From the NCBI RefSeq assembly GCF_000717745.1, contig NZ_JOBH01000004.1:62001-126000 (forward strand): a stretch of 64,000 nt of DNA. The letters run 5' to 3'. This document shows positions 1-8,891 of this stretch, in pieces. Position numbers and translations under genes: made by a program. Below the pieces are notes generated by a model. That model did no database searches and was not told the DNA's origin. It saw nothing but the letters and a program-made list of their open reading frames with translations. This stretch comes from Streptomyces violens (GTDB lineage: Bacteria > Actinomycetota > Actinomycetes > Streptomycetales > Streptomycetaceae). Numbering within the stretch: the stretch's first letter is position 1; each line of letters opens with the position of its first letter.

Positions 1-1
1 C

Positions 2-640
2 GAGACGTTCGTCGCACTCGCTCGGGAGGCCAACCGCCCTGGCTGGTGGCACCGTTTCCGCGACGTACTGCCCGACTGGTTCAGTGCGTACGTCAGCCTG
101 GAGAGCGCCGCCAACCTCATCCGCGCCTACCAGCCGCACTACGTACCCGGCCTGCTGCAGACCGAGGGCTACGCGCGCGCCGTGCTGCGCGCCGGCATGC
201 CGCACGCCGCCCCCGAGGAGATCGACCGCTCCGTCGCCCTGCGCATGGAACGCCAGTCGCTGCTCCGCCGCGACAACGCGCCCATGCTGTGGGCCGTGCT
301 GGACGAGACGGTGCTGCGCCGCCCGGTCGGCGGCGCCGGCGTCATGCGCGAGCAGCTCGACCGGCTGATCGAGGCCACCGAACTGCCCAACGTACGGCTG
401 CAGATCATCCCCTTCGCCACCGGCCCGCACCCCGCCATGTACGGGCCGTTCCACATCTTCCGGTTCCCGATCCCGGAGCTGCCCGACATCGCGTACGCGG
501 AGAGCCTGGTCGGCGCCGTGTACTTCGACCAGCGCGGCGATGTCTCGCAGTTCCTGGAAGCGCTGGACCGGATGTGCGCGCAGGCCGCGCCCGCACACCG
601 CACCGCAGCCCTTCTGAGTGGCTTTCGCAAGGAGATCTGA
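2..640 (+). CDS. DUF5753 helix-turn-helix regulator, 3' part only
   Basis: The reading frame is already open at the window edge, so the start and the N-terminal XRE-type HTH lie outside. The visible 212 residues match the DUF5753 region found downstream of the HTH in Streptomyces regulators: a WW-H-RF-RDVLPDWF stretch, then SLE-SAA-L--Y-PHYVPGLLQTE-YARAVL, R-ERQ--L, and LQIIPF--GPHP. DUF5753 is a presumed sensory or partner-binding domain of cytoplasmic DNA-binding proteins. The stop is 3 nt before a DUF397 gene, the usual partner, so the two are almost certainly co-transcribed and may act as a regulator/antagonist pair, as in the BldB/WhiJ-type systems. The target is not visible from the sequence. 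Confidence 0.9.
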   Translation, partial: ETFVALAREANRPGWWHRFRDVLPDWFSAYVSLESAANLIRAYQPHYVPGLLQTEGYARAVLRAGMPHAAPEEIDRSVALRMERQSLLRRDNAPMLWAVLDETVLRRPVGGAGVMREQLDRLIEATELPNVRLQIIPFATGPHPAMYGPFHIFRFPIPELPDIAYAESLVGAVYFDQRGDVSQFLEALDRMCAQAAPAHRTAALLSGFRKEI

Positions 641-643
641 ACC

Positions 644-922
644 ATGGATCGCATACGCATCTACAACGGCATGCCCGCCAGCGAGCTGGGCAGCGAGGGC
701 TGGCACAAGCCGTGGAGCGGCGGCAACGGCGGCGAGTGCGTCGAGGCGATGAGACTCAAGGACGGCCGCGTGGCGCTGCGCCAGTCCACCGACCCCAACG
801 GCCCGGCACTGATCTACACCCACGGCGAGATCGAGAGCTTCATCCGGGGCGCGAAGGCCGGCGAGGCGGACTTCCTGCTGCACGGGGTGCCCTGCGTGTG
901 CGGGGACCGGAGGAGCGCATGA
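644..922 (+). CDS. DUF397 domain protein
   Basis: A small 92-residue protein with the DUF397 pattern: W-K--WS-G-GGECVE-----DG-VALR-S-DP-GPAL-YT--E---FI-GAK-GEFD-L. The start at 644 follows the DUF5753 gene after 3 nt, and its TGA overlaps the ATG of the methyltransferase gene (ATGA at 919-922), giving a tight three-gene unit. DUF397 proteins are small cytoplasmic partners of DUF5753 HTH proteins in actinomycetes; the best-studied examples affect development. There are no membrane segments or enzyme motifs. The specific process controlled here cannot be read from the sequence. Confidence 0.9.
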   Translation: MDRIRIYNGMPASELGSEGWHKPWSGGNGGECVEAMRLKDGRVALRQSTDPNGPALIYTHGEIESFIRGAKAGEADFLLHGVPCVCGDRRSA

Positions 923-1806
923 GCGATCAGACCTTCCCGGCGGAGCACAGCCCGCTCGCGGACCACAGTCTGCCGGCGGAGCGGGGCTTCACGGCGGACG
1001 AGATCGACACCAGCAGGCCGCATCCCGCGCGGATGTACGACTACTACCTCGGCGGCTGGGACAACTACGCGATCGACCGCGAGGCCGCCGACGAGGTGAT
1101 CCGCGCCCACCCGCAGGTCCGCGACAGCGCCCGCGCCAACCGCGCCTTCATGCAGCGCGCCGTCCGGGACGCGGCAGCCGCCGGCATCCGGCAGTTCCTC
1201 GACCTCGGCACCGGCATCCCCACCTCGCCCAACACCCATGAGGTGGCGCGCGAGGAGAGGCCGGACGCGCGGGTGGTCTATGCCGACAACGACCCGATCG
1301 TTGCGACCCACGCGGGCGCCCGGCTCACCAACGCACCGGGCACCGGCTTCGTCCTCGGCGACGTCCGAGACCCGAAGACGCTGCTCGCCGACCCGGCGGT
1401 CCGCTCGCTGATCGATCTGGCGCAGCCAGTGGCGGTGCTGCTCGTCGCCGTACTGCACTTCGTACGCGACGACGAGGACCCGGCCGGGGTGGTCGCGGCG
1501 CTCGCCGACGCGCTGCCCGCCGGGAGCCGGCTGATCCTCTCCCATGCCACGGGCGAGCCGTACGAGGAGTACGCGGAGGGCCGCACGGACGAGGTGGCGC
1601 GGGACGGCGTCCTGAACGTCTACAAGAACGCCACCGCCACGCTCAACCTCCGCGACAGGGCCGAAGTCCAGCGGCTCTTCGGCCCGTTCCGGCTCCAGGA
1701 GCCGGGCGTCGTCCGGGTCCCGCTGTGGCGCCCGGACGGCCCCGTGCCCACCGCCGAAGAGATCAACAACACGATCTTCTACGGCGGGGTGGGCATCAAG
1801 GAGTGA
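919..1806 (+). CDS. DUF574-family SAM-dependent methyltransferase
   Basis: A 295-residue cytoplasmic protein. Near residue 30 it has RPHPARMYDYYLGG-DNYAIDREAAD, the signature of the actinobacterial DUF574 (Methyltransf_19) family, followed by a Rossmann-fold SAM-binding stretch FLDLGTGIPTSPNTHEVA and an acidic strand-end VVYADNDPIV. The substrate is unknown for nearly all members. The ATG overlaps the DUF397 stop by 4 nt, so translation is coupled; DUF5753-DUF397-DUF574 neighbourhoods are common in Streptomyces. An earlier in-frame start is possible in principle, but the ATGA overlap and the fit to family length favour 919. Confidence 0.9.
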   Translation: MSDQTFPAEHSPLADHSLPAERGFTADEIDTSRPHPARMYDYYLGGWDNYAIDREAADEVIRAHPQVRDSARANRAFMQRAVRDAAAAGIRQFLDLGTGIPTSPNTHEVAREERPDARVVYADNDPIVATHAGARLTNAPGTGFVLGDVRDPKTLLADPAVRSLIDLAQPVAVLLVAVLHFVRDDEDPAGVVAALADALPAGSRLILSHATGEPYEEYAEGRTDEVARDGVLNVYKNATATLNLRDRAEVQRLFGPFRLQEPGVVRVPLWRPDGPVPTAEEINNTIFYGGVGIKE

Positions 1807-1849
1807 AGCTCACGGGTGAGGCTCACGGCGTGAGGCTCACGGGGTGAGC
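1803..1849. repeat. Short tandem palindromic repeat between convergent genes
   Basis: Three consecutive units of 13-14 nt (1803-1815, 1816-1829, 1830-1843) plus a partial fourth. Each contains GTGAGGCTCAC or a one-base variant, which is itself an inverted repeat (GTGAG-G-CTCAC). The array covers the stop codons of both the methyltransferase and the convergent sugar kinase. It may act as a bidirectional transcription end or simply be slippage-generated. Confidence 0.6.
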
Positions 1850-2820
1850 GAAGGGGCCCGCAGCTCAGCGGCGGGCTCCTCCTCTTCCGCCGCTGCCGCG
1901 AGCAGCTCCTCCGCCGTGATGAGCGCGGTGTGCGTGCCCTCCGACGTACAGGCGTGCGCACCCGCGAGCGTGCCCAGCCGGGCGCACTCCTCCAGCTCGT
2001 GCCCGGCCAGCCGACCGTGCAGGAAGCCGCACACGAAGGCGTCGCCCGCGCCGTTGCTGTCCACCACCGGCGCCGCCGGCACGGCCGCGGGGACGTGCCG
2101 CGGCGTGGAGTCGTCCGGCGTGAGCAGATACGCGCCGCCCGCGCCCGCCGTGGCGATCACCGCCTCGGCACGGCCCTCCCGCAGAATCTCCCGCATCACC
2201 GCGCCGATCCGCTCCCCGGCACCCGCCGCGCTGAGGAACACCAGGTCCGAGCGGAGCGCGAACTCCCGGTGGTGGTCGGCCAGCCCGTCCCAGTCGTGCA
2301 GATCGGTGGAGACGGGCACGCCCAGCTCCGCGATGTCGTCGAAGAGGAACCGCGCGAAGTGCATGATCGACAGATGCACGTGCCGGGTCCGGCGGAGGTA
2401 CGGGAAGTAGTGCTCGGGCGGCATCCGCAGATCGAGCGGGTCCCGGCCGTCGTAGAAGGACGTGCGGCGGCCGTCGGGGGAGACGAGGTTGACCGCGCGG
2501 CGGGTCCCGTGCGGGGAGACCATCGGATCGAAGTCGACGCCGGTGCCCTTCAGCCGCTCCCTGACCAGCTCGCCCTCGTGGTCCGCACCGATGAAGTCCA
2601 CGAACGCGGTGGACAGCCCGAGCGCCGCACAGCCGAGCGCGACGCCCGTGCCCGTATGCCCGGCCCATTCCCGGATCGGCGGTACGGCGAAGGAGTCGGC
2701 CTGCGGAACCGGCAGTGCGCCGACCCGGACGATCGTGTCCACACCCGATCCGCCGACGACCAGCACGTCGTACGGCTGCGTCGGCCGGGTGTCCTGGTGG
2801 AGTCCCTGCTGGAATGTCAC
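1837..2820 (-). CDS. PfkB/ribokinase-family carbohydrate kinase
   Basis: A 327-residue cytoplasmic kinase of the ribokinase superfamily. The N-terminus has VLVVGGSGVDTIVRVG, followed by the adenosine/sugar-binding core, and VVDSNGAGDAF carries the anion-hole/catalytic GAGD at about 257-260, the hallmark of PfkB enzymes. The reaction is ATP-dependent phosphorylation of a sugar or nucleoside; the exact substrate is not deducible. GTG at 2820 is chosen because AAGGAC lies just upstream and because the longer open frame adds a non-homologous head. It stands alone, facing the methyltransferase gene, with its own promoter in the 2821-3124 gap. The C-terminus is Glu/Ala-rich. Confidence 0.88.
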   Translation of the reverse strand: MTFQQGLHQDTRPTQPYDVLVVGGSGVDTIVRVGALPVPQADSFAVPPIREWAGHTGTGVALGCAALGLSTAFVDFIGADHEGELVRERLKGTGVDFDPMVSPHGTRRAVNLVSPDGRRTSFYDGRDPLDLRMPPEHYFPYLRRTRHVHLSIMHFARFLFDDIAELGVPVSTDLHDWDGLADHHREFALRSDLVFLSAAGAGERIGAVMREILREGRAEAVIATAGAGGAYLLTPDDSTPRHVPAAVPAAPVVDSNGAGDAFVCGFLHGRLAGHELEECARLGTLAGAHACTSEGTHTALITAEELLAAAAEEEEPAAELRAPSLTP

Positions 2821-3124
2821 AAGTGTCCTTGAATCCCTGGCTGGTGAGACCGATAACGGCCCATTGGGGTCGCTTCGGGGAGTGTAGACGCCATGCACCC
2901 CGCGCAACGGCAAGTCACTACCCCGTCACCCGCCGGGACGTGCCCGGCACTGCCCCCACCACCGCTTTCCGGACAGCCCCCGCGCCGCACCCGCCCCGTG
3001 CGGTCCGCCCGGCGGGCCCGCCCCCGCGTGTTGCTCAGCCCGCGGGACCCGCCTCCGCGGGCCGTCGGGCGCGGCGTCACTTGGCCGATACCCGATGCCG
3101 CGCGGCCCGGGGGATGATGGAGAC
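2821..3124. other. Divergent intergenic region
   Basis: 304 nt between the kinase (minus) and the AlkB-like gene (plus). It must hold both promoters. A 7-bp inverted repeat (CCCGCGG/CCGCGGG) lies near 3040-3062. No convincing small gene or RNA was seen. Confidence 0.5.
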
Positions 3125-3907
3125 ATGGAGGGCGAAGCGGACGGACTGTTTCCGCGCGAGGTGTTCCCGCGCGAGCGGACGGAGGTGGCACCCGGCGCCG
3201 TACACGTGCCGGACTGGCTGGACTCGGGGGAGCAGCGGGAGCTGCTGGCGGCGTGCCGGGAGTGGGCCAGGGAGCCCGCCGGGCTGCGGACCGGACGGAC
3301 CCCGGGCGGCGGCGTGATGTCCGTCCGGCAGGTCTGCCTGGGCTGGCACTGGAGCGCGGTGCCGCGCTGCCCGGACTGCGGCCGTGCGGTCCGGCACAAC
3401 CCCGGCTGCCCGGGCCGGCACTCCTACCCGTACGCCTACACCCGTACCGTCGTGGACGGCGACGGCGCGCCCGTGAAGCCCTTCCCCGAACGGCTCCGCA
3501 CGCTCGCCGGCCGGGCGCTGACGGCCGCGTACGGCAGCGGAGCGGGCGCGGCACCGTACGCACCCGACGCGCCGTACGACATCGCCCTGCTCAACTTCTA
3601 CGGCGACGACGCCCGGATGGGCATGCACCAGGACATCGACGAGCGCTCCGCCGCGCCCGTGATCTCCGTCAGCCTCGGCGACACCTGCGTCTTCCGGTTC
3701 GGCAACACCGAGACCCGGAACCGGCCCTGGACCGACGTCGAGCTGCGCAGCGGCGACCTCTTCGTGTTCGGCGGCCACTCCCGGTGGGCGTACCACGGGG
3801 TACCCCGCACCGCACCCGGCACCGCTCCCGCGGCACTCGGCCTGAAGGGCCGCGTCAACCTCACCCTGCGCGTCGGCGCCCTGGAACGGCCCGCCCCGCG
3901 GCCCTGA
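3125..3907 (+). CDS. AlkB-like Fe(II)/2-oxoglutarate dioxygenase
   Basis: A 260-residue protein with the AlkB fold signature: MHQDID gives the iron ligands H168 and D170, followed by PVISVSLGD, GDLFVFGG, the third iron ligand in WAYHGV (about H224), and the 2-oxoglutarate-binding arginines in R-NLTLR (about R243 and R249). Bacterial AlkB enzymes oxidatively demethylate 1-methyladenine and 3-methylcytosine in DNA or RNA; this length and motif order fit that repair role. An extra Cys pair (CPDCGRAVRHNPGCPG) in the N-terminal half may be structural. ATG 3125 is preferred over an in-frame start ten codons upstream. The gene appears monocistronic; no adaptive-response regulator (Ada) is nearby. 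Confidence 0.9.
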   Translation: MEGEADGLFPREVFPRERTEVAPGAVHVPDWLDSGEQRELLAACREWAREPAGLRTGRTPGGGVMSVRQVCLGWHWSAVPRCPDCGRAVRHNPGCPGRHSYPYAYTRTVVDGDGAPVKPFPERLRTLAGRALTAAYGSGAGAAPYAPDAPYDIALLNFYGDDARMGMHQDIDERSAAPVISVSLGDTCVFRFGNTETRNRPWTDVELRSGDLFVFGGHSRWAYHGVPRTAPGTAPAALGLKGRVNLTLRVGALERPAPRP

Positions 3908-3923
3908 AAAACCGGATGCGCGC

Positions 3924-3939
3924 CCGCCGGAGCCGGCGG
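3924..3939. terminator. Small hairpin after the AlkB-like gene
   Basis: CCGCCGG and CCGGCGG are separated by 2 nt directly downstream of the stop at 3907. It could terminate transcription, but there is no T-run and the loop is too short for all seven pairs to form. Confidence 0.3.
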
Positions 3940-3950
3940 CACGCTGGACC

Positions 3951-4814
3951 ATGGGCTGGACGACGACGGACGACCTCGACACCTTCCTGACCAGCGCGGG
4001 CGGCTTTCTGCGCGCCCGCCCAGCCGAGCACACGGTGCTGCTCGGCGTCACGGCCACGCTGGCCGCCGCGGGCCCGGCGGCCTACGGCGACGAGCCACCC
4101 CGGTACGGCTGGTGGCGCGGCCCGGACGGCCGGACCACGGGCGCGTTCCTGTGGACCCCGCCCCGCCCACCGGTGCTCTCGCCGATGCCGGACCGGGCCG
4201 CCGCCGAGCTCCTGGACGCCCTCGCGGCCGGGCCGCTGCCGGTCGGCGGGGTCAACGGCGCGCGGCCCGCCGCCGACGCGTTCACCGCCGCCTGGGAGCG
4301 CCGCACGGGCCGCGCCGCGCTCCTCCGTACGCACCTGCGGCTCTACCGCCTGGGGGAGCCGGCCCCGCCGGACCCGGCGCCGCGCGGCAGCGCCCGTGCC
4401 GCCACCGCCGCCGACCGCGGCCTCCTCGTGGACTGGTGGGGCGCGTTCGCGCGCGAGAGCGGCGGCGAGCCGGACGGGCACGACCGCGCGGTCGACGACC
4501 GGCTGTCCTACGGCGGGCTCACGCTCTGGGAGGCCGACGGGCGCCCGGCGTCGCTGGCCGGCCTCACCCGTACGGTCGGCGGCATGGCCAGGGTCGGCCC
4601 CGTCTACACACCGCCCGCGCTGCGCCGCAACGGCTACGCGGCAGGCGCCACGGCCGCGGTGACGCGCGGCGCGCTCGCGACCGGCGCCGAGCAGGTGCTC
4701 CTCTTCGCCGACACCGCCAACCGCACCAGCACGGCCCTGTACGAGCGGCTCGGCTACCGGCCCGTCGGCGAGCACCGCCGCTACGACTTCCCGCAGGGCA
4801 CGCCGTCCCAGTGA
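3951..4814 (+). CDS. GNAT-family N-acetyltransferase
   Basis: A 287-residue cytoplasmic protein. The C-terminal half shows the acetyl-CoA binding GNAT motif: VGPVYTPPALRRNGYAAG (R-x-x-G-x-A type, near residues 215-232), then VLLFADTANRTSTALYERLGYRPVGEHRRY, the usual motif B ending. The N-terminal half resembles the less conserved first domain of double-GNAT proteins such as mycothiol-synthase-like enzymes, but no second CoA site is clear. Acceptor unknown. The gene begins 43 nt after the AlkB-like gene; it may share transcription if the intervening hairpin is weak. Confidence 0.85.
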   Translation: MGWTTTDDLDTFLTSAGGFLRARPAEHTVLLGVTATLAAAGPAAYGDEPPRYGWWRGPDGRTTGAFLWTPPRPPVLSPMPDRAAAELLDALAAGPLPVGGVNGARPAADAFTAAWERRTGRAALLRTHLRLYRLGEPAPPDPAPRGSARAATAADRGLLVDWWGAFARESGGEPDGHDRAVDDRLSYGGLTLWEADGRPASLAGLTRTVGGMARVGPVYTPPALRRNGYAAGATAAVTRGALATGAEQVLLFADTANRTSTALYERLGYRPVGEHRRYDFPQGTPSQ

Positions 4815-4980
4815 GGCACTCGGTGCCCGGGCGGACCGGACTGTTCTCCTCCGCCACGACTCTCCCGCCGACCGGCTGGGTAGCCGTCCCCCGACCGGCG
4901 GTACGCGGAATGCGTGGGCCGGTCGCGAGGTTGCCCGTTGAGGGTGATGGTGTTGTGACCGTCCCGAACCTGGAGGTGTC

Positions 4981-6174
4981 GTGACCGCTCCCCGCTCTTG
5001 GCGCATGAGTACCGGCTCGTGGCGCACCGCCGCATTCGGCGCAGTGCCCACAGGAGAGCGCCTGGCCAGGATCCGCCGCTCCCCGCAGTTCGTGGACGGG
5101 CAGTTCCGCAACCCGGTCGTCACCCGGCAGCTGCTCCAGGGCTCGACGCTGCCCATGGTCCGTACGCAGCTCAACAGGGACGGCCGGCTGCGCAGGGCAC
5201 CCGTGGGCGAGGTCCCCGTCCACCACCCGGCCGCCGCCGACTGGGCCCGGCCGCCGGCCTCCGGGCTGCGCATCACCTGGATGGGTCATTCGAGCGTGCT
5301 GGCGGAGATCGACGGACAGCGGGTGCTGTTCGACCCGGTCTGGGGCGAGCGCTGCTCGCCGTTCACCTGGGTCGGGCCGCGGCGACTGCACCCGGTGCCA
5401 CTGCCCCTGACGGAGCTGGCGCCGGTCGACGCCGTCGTCATCTCGCACGACCACTACGACCACCTCGACATGCCCACCATCCAGGGCCTGATCGCCACCG
5501 GCACCGCCTTCGTCGTGCCGCTCGGCATCGGCGCCGACCTGGAGTACTGGGGCGTACCGCCGGATCGGATCACCGAGCTGGACTGGCACGAATCGACGCA
5601 CGTGGGCGAGCTGACGCTGACCGCCACCCCGGCCCAGCACTTCTGCGGGCGCGGGCTGCGCGGCCCGCAGCACACGCTGTGGGCGTCCTGGGTGGTCGCC
5701 GGGCCCGAGCACCGCGTGTACCACAGCGGCGACACGGGCTACTTCGGCGGCTTCGCGGAGATCGGGAAGGCGCACGGGCCGTTCGACCTCACCATGATCC
5801 AGATCGGCGCGTACAGCGAGGAGTTCTGGCCCGACATCCACATGACGCCCGAAGAGGGCCTGCGCGCCCACCTCGACCTCGGCGGCGGCCGCCCCGCGGG
5901 CGTCCTGCTGCCGATCCACTGGGGCACCTTCAACCTCGCGCCGCACCCGTGGGCGGAGCCGGCGGAGCGCACGGCAGCGGCGGCCATGGCGGCCGGCGCG
6001 AAGCTCGCGGCACCGGTGCCCGGCAAGCCGTTCGAGCCCGCCGACGAGCTGACCGTGGAGCCGTGGTGGCGGGCCGCCGCGGTGCCGCCGGTGCACGGCT
6101 GGCCGGCCTGGCCGCCGAAGGGGCCCGCGGCGATGGCGAGCGGAGCGGGGAGCGCGCCGGCCGCCGGGGAGTGA
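4981..6174 (+). CDS. MBL-fold metallo-hydrolase (NAPE-PLD/UlaG-like)
   Basis: A 397-residue cytoplasmic protein. The metal-binding HDHYDHLD is at about 156-163, the later ligand in HSGDTGYF provides the bridging Asp, and PIHWGTF gives the last His. The order and the ITWMGHSSVL-EIDG start of the domain match the family that contains N-acyl-phosphatidylethanolamine phospholipase D and UlaG rather than class B beta-lactamases. It is expected to hydrolyse a phosphodiester or lactone. The first 90 residues, with a conserved R-SPQF-DG-F-NP pattern, are typical of the actinobacterial branch. GTG or ATG choices are possible; 4981 has GGAGGTG immediately upstream. No linked gene points to a substrate. 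Confidence 0.87.
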   Translation: MTAPRSWRMSTGSWRTAAFGAVPTGERLARIRRSPQFVDGQFRNPVVTRQLLQGSTLPMVRTQLNRDGRLRRAPVGEVPVHHPAAADWARPPASGLRITWMGHSSVLAEIDGQRVLFDPVWGERCSPFTWVGPRRLHPVPLPLTELAPVDAVVISHDHYDHLDMPTIQGLIATGTAFVVPLGIGADLEYWGVPPDRITELDWHESTHVGELTLTATPAQHFCGRGLRGPQHTLWASWVVAGPEHRVYHSGDTGYFGGFAEIGKAHGPFDLTMIQIGAYSEEFWPDIHMTPEEGLRAHLDLGGGRPAGVLLPIHWGTFNLAPHPWAEPAERTAAAAMAAGAKLAAPVPGKPFEPADELTVEPWWRAAAVPPVHGWPAWPPKGPAAMASGAGSAPAAGE

Positions 6175-6389
6175 GCGGCGGCGGAAGCGGAGCCGGAAAC
6201 GGAGTCGGTCGGGAATGAACGCCCGGGCAGCGAACGGCAGTTCGTACCGCTTCGCACTGGCGTGCGGGGGACGGTAACTCAGGGAGGTGGCGCGGGGTAG
6301 CGAAACCTCGAAGTCCGTCTGATCGGCCCCTCCGCAACAACTAGCGTGCGTGCTCCGCGAACCGCCGACGGCCGATCCGGAGGGCGCCG

Positions 6390-8453
6390 ATGCCTGCTGC
6401 ATTTCCCCAGGGGACGGGGACCGAAGTGTCCCAGGACTCCCCCGAATCCCACGGGACCGGGGGGACGGGGGGAATGGTTCCCGCACCGCTGCCCGGGCGG
6501 CGGCGGGACCGTGAAGGCGCCCGGCACAGCCGTGTACCGCTCCGCGAGACGGCCGCCGACTCCGTCATACGCGTCCGCCTCGTCCGCCTCGCGGCCGTGC
6601 CCTGCCTGCTCGTCGCCGCGACCTGCTCCGCCGTGACCGCCTTCATCGCCCGGTCCGGCGGCCAGCCGCTCAGCGGCGCCGCCTGGACCGTCCTCGGCTG
6701 CGGCTTCGCCCTCGTGTGCGGCATCACCGCGGTCGCCTGCGCCGCCGCCACCTCCGAGGCCCGCGCCACCGTCCAGCGCTACGCCCGGCTGCGGGAGGTG
6801 TGCGCCCGCAGCCAGTCCGACCTGTACGCCCTCGTGCACCGCGTACGCCAGGGCGAATGGCTCCAGCAGCGCGCCCCCGAACCGCTGCCCCGGCCCGCCG
6901 GCGACACCCTCGACCTCCTCGTCCACGACGTCGCCGCCGCCGGCCGCGCCGCCGAGACCGCCGTCATCGACGCGGTCGCCATCGCCCGCGGCAACGCCAG
7001 CGGCAGCGAGCAGAAGGTCGAGGTCTTCGTGAACCTCGCCCGGCGCCTGCAGTCCCTGGTCCACCGCGAGATCGAGCTGCTGGACGAGCTGGAGAACCGG
7101 GTGGAGGACCCCGATCTGCTCAAAGGTCTCTTCCACGTGGACCACCTCGCCACCCGCATCCGCCGGCACGCCGAGAACCTCGCCGTCCTCGGTGGCGCCA
7201 TCTCCCGCCGCCAGTGGTCCCGCCCGGTCACCATGACCGAGGTCATGCGCTCCTCCATCGCGGAGGTCGAGCAGTACCCGCGCGTCAAGCTCGTACCGCC
7301 CATCGAGGGCACGCTCCGCGGCCACGCCGTCGCCGACGTCATCCACCTCCTCGCCGAACTCGTCGAGAACGCCACCGTCTACTCGGCCCCGCACACCCAC
7401 ATCCTGCTCCGCGCCCAACTGGTCACCGCGGGCCTCGCCGTCGAGGTGGAGGACCGGGGCCTGGGCATGGACGTCGAGGAGCAGGACCGGATGAACGCGC
7501 TGCTCGCCGACCCCGACCACGTCGACGTCGCCGAGCTGCTCAACGACGGCCGCATCGGCCTGTTCGTGGTCTCCTCGCTGGCCCGCCGGCACGGCGTCGT
7601 CGTCCGCCTGCAGAGCAACATCTACGGCGGCGTACAGGCCGTACTCATCCTGCCGCAGGGCCTGTTGGGCGACGAGCCGACCGAGGAGGCGGCCGGCGAG
7701 GCCGACGGTGCCGCTGCCAGGCCCGCCGTCGCCGCCGCGCCGCCCGCCGACGCCCCGCGCCGCCGCGTCGTACGGACCGCCAACGGCCACGCCGACCTCG
7801 ATGCCGGTCTGCTGCCGCCCGCAGCAGCCCCGCCGCGGCCGGACCGCCCGGCACCGCCCGCCGCCCGTCCGGCACCGCCCGCACCGGCCGCCCGCCCCGC
7901 CACGGTCGGCGCGTACACCGGGGGCGCCCACACCGCGCACACCGCGCCGGGAGCCCCCGAAGGCGCCGCCGCGGGGCCCACCGACCCGCGCCGGGACGCC
8001 GCACACGACGATGCGCGCGACCCCGGCAGCGGCCGGACCGCGGCGGCGGACGCTCCCACCGCCGCCGCGGCCCCCGGGCCCGAGACCGGCCCCGGCCCCG
8101 TCGTCCTGCCCCCGGCCCCGCCCGTGACCACCGGCGACCGCCCCCGGCTGCCGCGCCGCCGCAAGCAGGAGCACCTCGTCCCCGAACTGCGCGCCGACCC
8201 CACCCCGCCCGGCGGCACCCGCACCGCCGGCCGGCCCGAGCCCGAGCACGACCCGAACCTGATGGCCGCCTTCCGGCGCGGCATCACCCGCGCCGACGAC
8301 ACCTACGACACGACAGCGGACCGGGGCACCGCCTACGACAGCACCACCGCTTATGACAGCGCCGCCTACGACACCGCCGCCCCGTACGACAACACCGGCA
8401 CCGGACCGGCCCCGAGCCGCCCCCGAGGAGACGACCAGAACCATGGTGAGTGA
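6390..8453 (+). CDS. cvnA: Conservon histidine-kinase-like sensor CvnA
   Basis: A 687-residue membrane sensor and first gene of a cvn operon. The N-terminus holds two hydrophobic segments (about 65-85 and 95-120) with almost no extracytoplasmic loop. A DHLATRIRRHAENLAVLGG helix resembles the dimerisation/phosphoacceptor region of nitrate-sensor-like kinases, then the HATPase domain with ELVENATVYS (N box, N327) and DRGLGM (G1 box, about 355). The last 230 residues are Pro/Ala-rich and end in repeated YD-x motifs, probably a disordered tether. Conservons are proposed to work as membrane-associated, G-protein-like signalling complexes in Streptomyces. ATG 6390 has GGAGG 7 nt upstream. The gene overlaps cvnB by 11 nt. 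Confidence 0.93.
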   Translation: MPAAFPQGTGTEVSQDSPESHGTGGTGGMVPAPLPGRRRDREGARHSRVPLRETAADSVIRVRLVRLAAVPCLLVAATCSAVTAFIARSGGQPLSGAAWTVLGCGFALVCGITAVACAAATSEARATVQRYARLREVCARSQSDLYALVHRVRQGEWLQQRAPEPLPRPAGDTLDLLVHDVAAAGRAAETAVIDAVAIARGNASGSEQKVEVFVNLARRLQSLVHREIELLDELENRVEDPDLLKGLFHVDHLATRIRRHAENLAVLGGAISRRQWSRPVTMTEVMRSSIAEVEQYPRVKLVPPIEGTLRGHAVADVIHLLAELVENATVYSAPHTHILLRAQLVTAGLAVEVEDRGLGMDVEEQDRMNALLADPDHVDVAELLNDGRIGLFVVSSLARRHGVVVRLQSNIYGGVQAVLILPQGLLGDEPTEEAAGEADGAAARPAVAAAPPADAPRRRVVRTANGHADLDAGLLPPAAAPPRPDRPAPPAARPAPPAPAARPATVGAYTGGAHTAHTAPGAPEGAAAGPTDPRRDAAHDDARDPGSGRTAAADAPTAAAAPGPETGPGPVVLPPAPPVTTGDRPRLPRRRKQEHLVPELRADPTPPGGTRTAGRPEPEHDPNLMAAFRRGITRADDTYDTTADRGTAYDSTTAYDSAAYDTAAPYDNTGTGPAPSRPRGDDQNHGE

Positions 8454-8889
8454 CGTTCACGTACAGTCCCAGCGACACGGCGGCCGGCCGACGACGGACC
8501 TGTCCTGGCTGCTGACCGGACTCGTCCAGCGCGTACCGCACGCCCGCAGCGCCCTGCTGCTCTCCTCCGACGGGCTGGTCAAGGCCGCACACGGCTTCGA
8601 GCCCGACAGTGCCGACCACATGGCGGCGCTCGCCTCCGGCCTGTACAGCCTGGCCCGCAGCGCCGGCGTCCGCTTCGGCGACGGCGACGACGTCCTCCAG
8701 GTCGTCGTGGAGCTGGAGTCCACCCTGCTCTTCGTCTCCACCGCCGGCTCCGGCGCCAACCTCGCCGTACTCGCCTCCCGCGAGGCCGACGTCGCCGTCC
8801 TCGGCTACGAGATGGGCATGCTGGTCAAGAGCGTACGGCCCTACCTCGCCACGCCCGCGCGGCACCAGGCGCAGGCGGGCAGGCACTGA
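8443..8889 (+). CDS. cvnB: Roadblock/LC7 protein CvnB
   Basis: A 148-residue cytoplasmic protein with the roadblock/LC7 fold pattern: DLSWLLTGLVQRVPHARSALLLSSDGL, then MAALASGLYSLARS and LLFVSTAGSGANLAVLAS. In conservons CvnB binds the CvnA/CvnC/CvnD partners and resembles MglB-type regulators of small GTPases, so a GTPase-activating or scaffolding role toward CvnD is likely. The start at ATG 8443 overlaps the cvnA end; GTG 8446 is an alternative. It is followed 2 nt later by cvnC. Confidence 0.93.
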   Translation: MVSDVHVQSQRHGGRPTTDLSWLLTGLVQRVPHARSALLLSSDGLVKAAHGFEPDSADHMAALASGLYSLARSAGVRFGDGDDVLQVVVELESTLLFVSTAGSGANLAVLASREADVAVLGYEMGMLVKSVRPYLATPARHQAQAGRH

Positions 8890-8891
8890 AC

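Noticed and set aside
6279..8444. 721-codon minus-strand open frame opposite cvnA
   Set aside because: Gly/Val-rich shadow; the plus strand carries a histidine-kinase-like gene with correct motifs.
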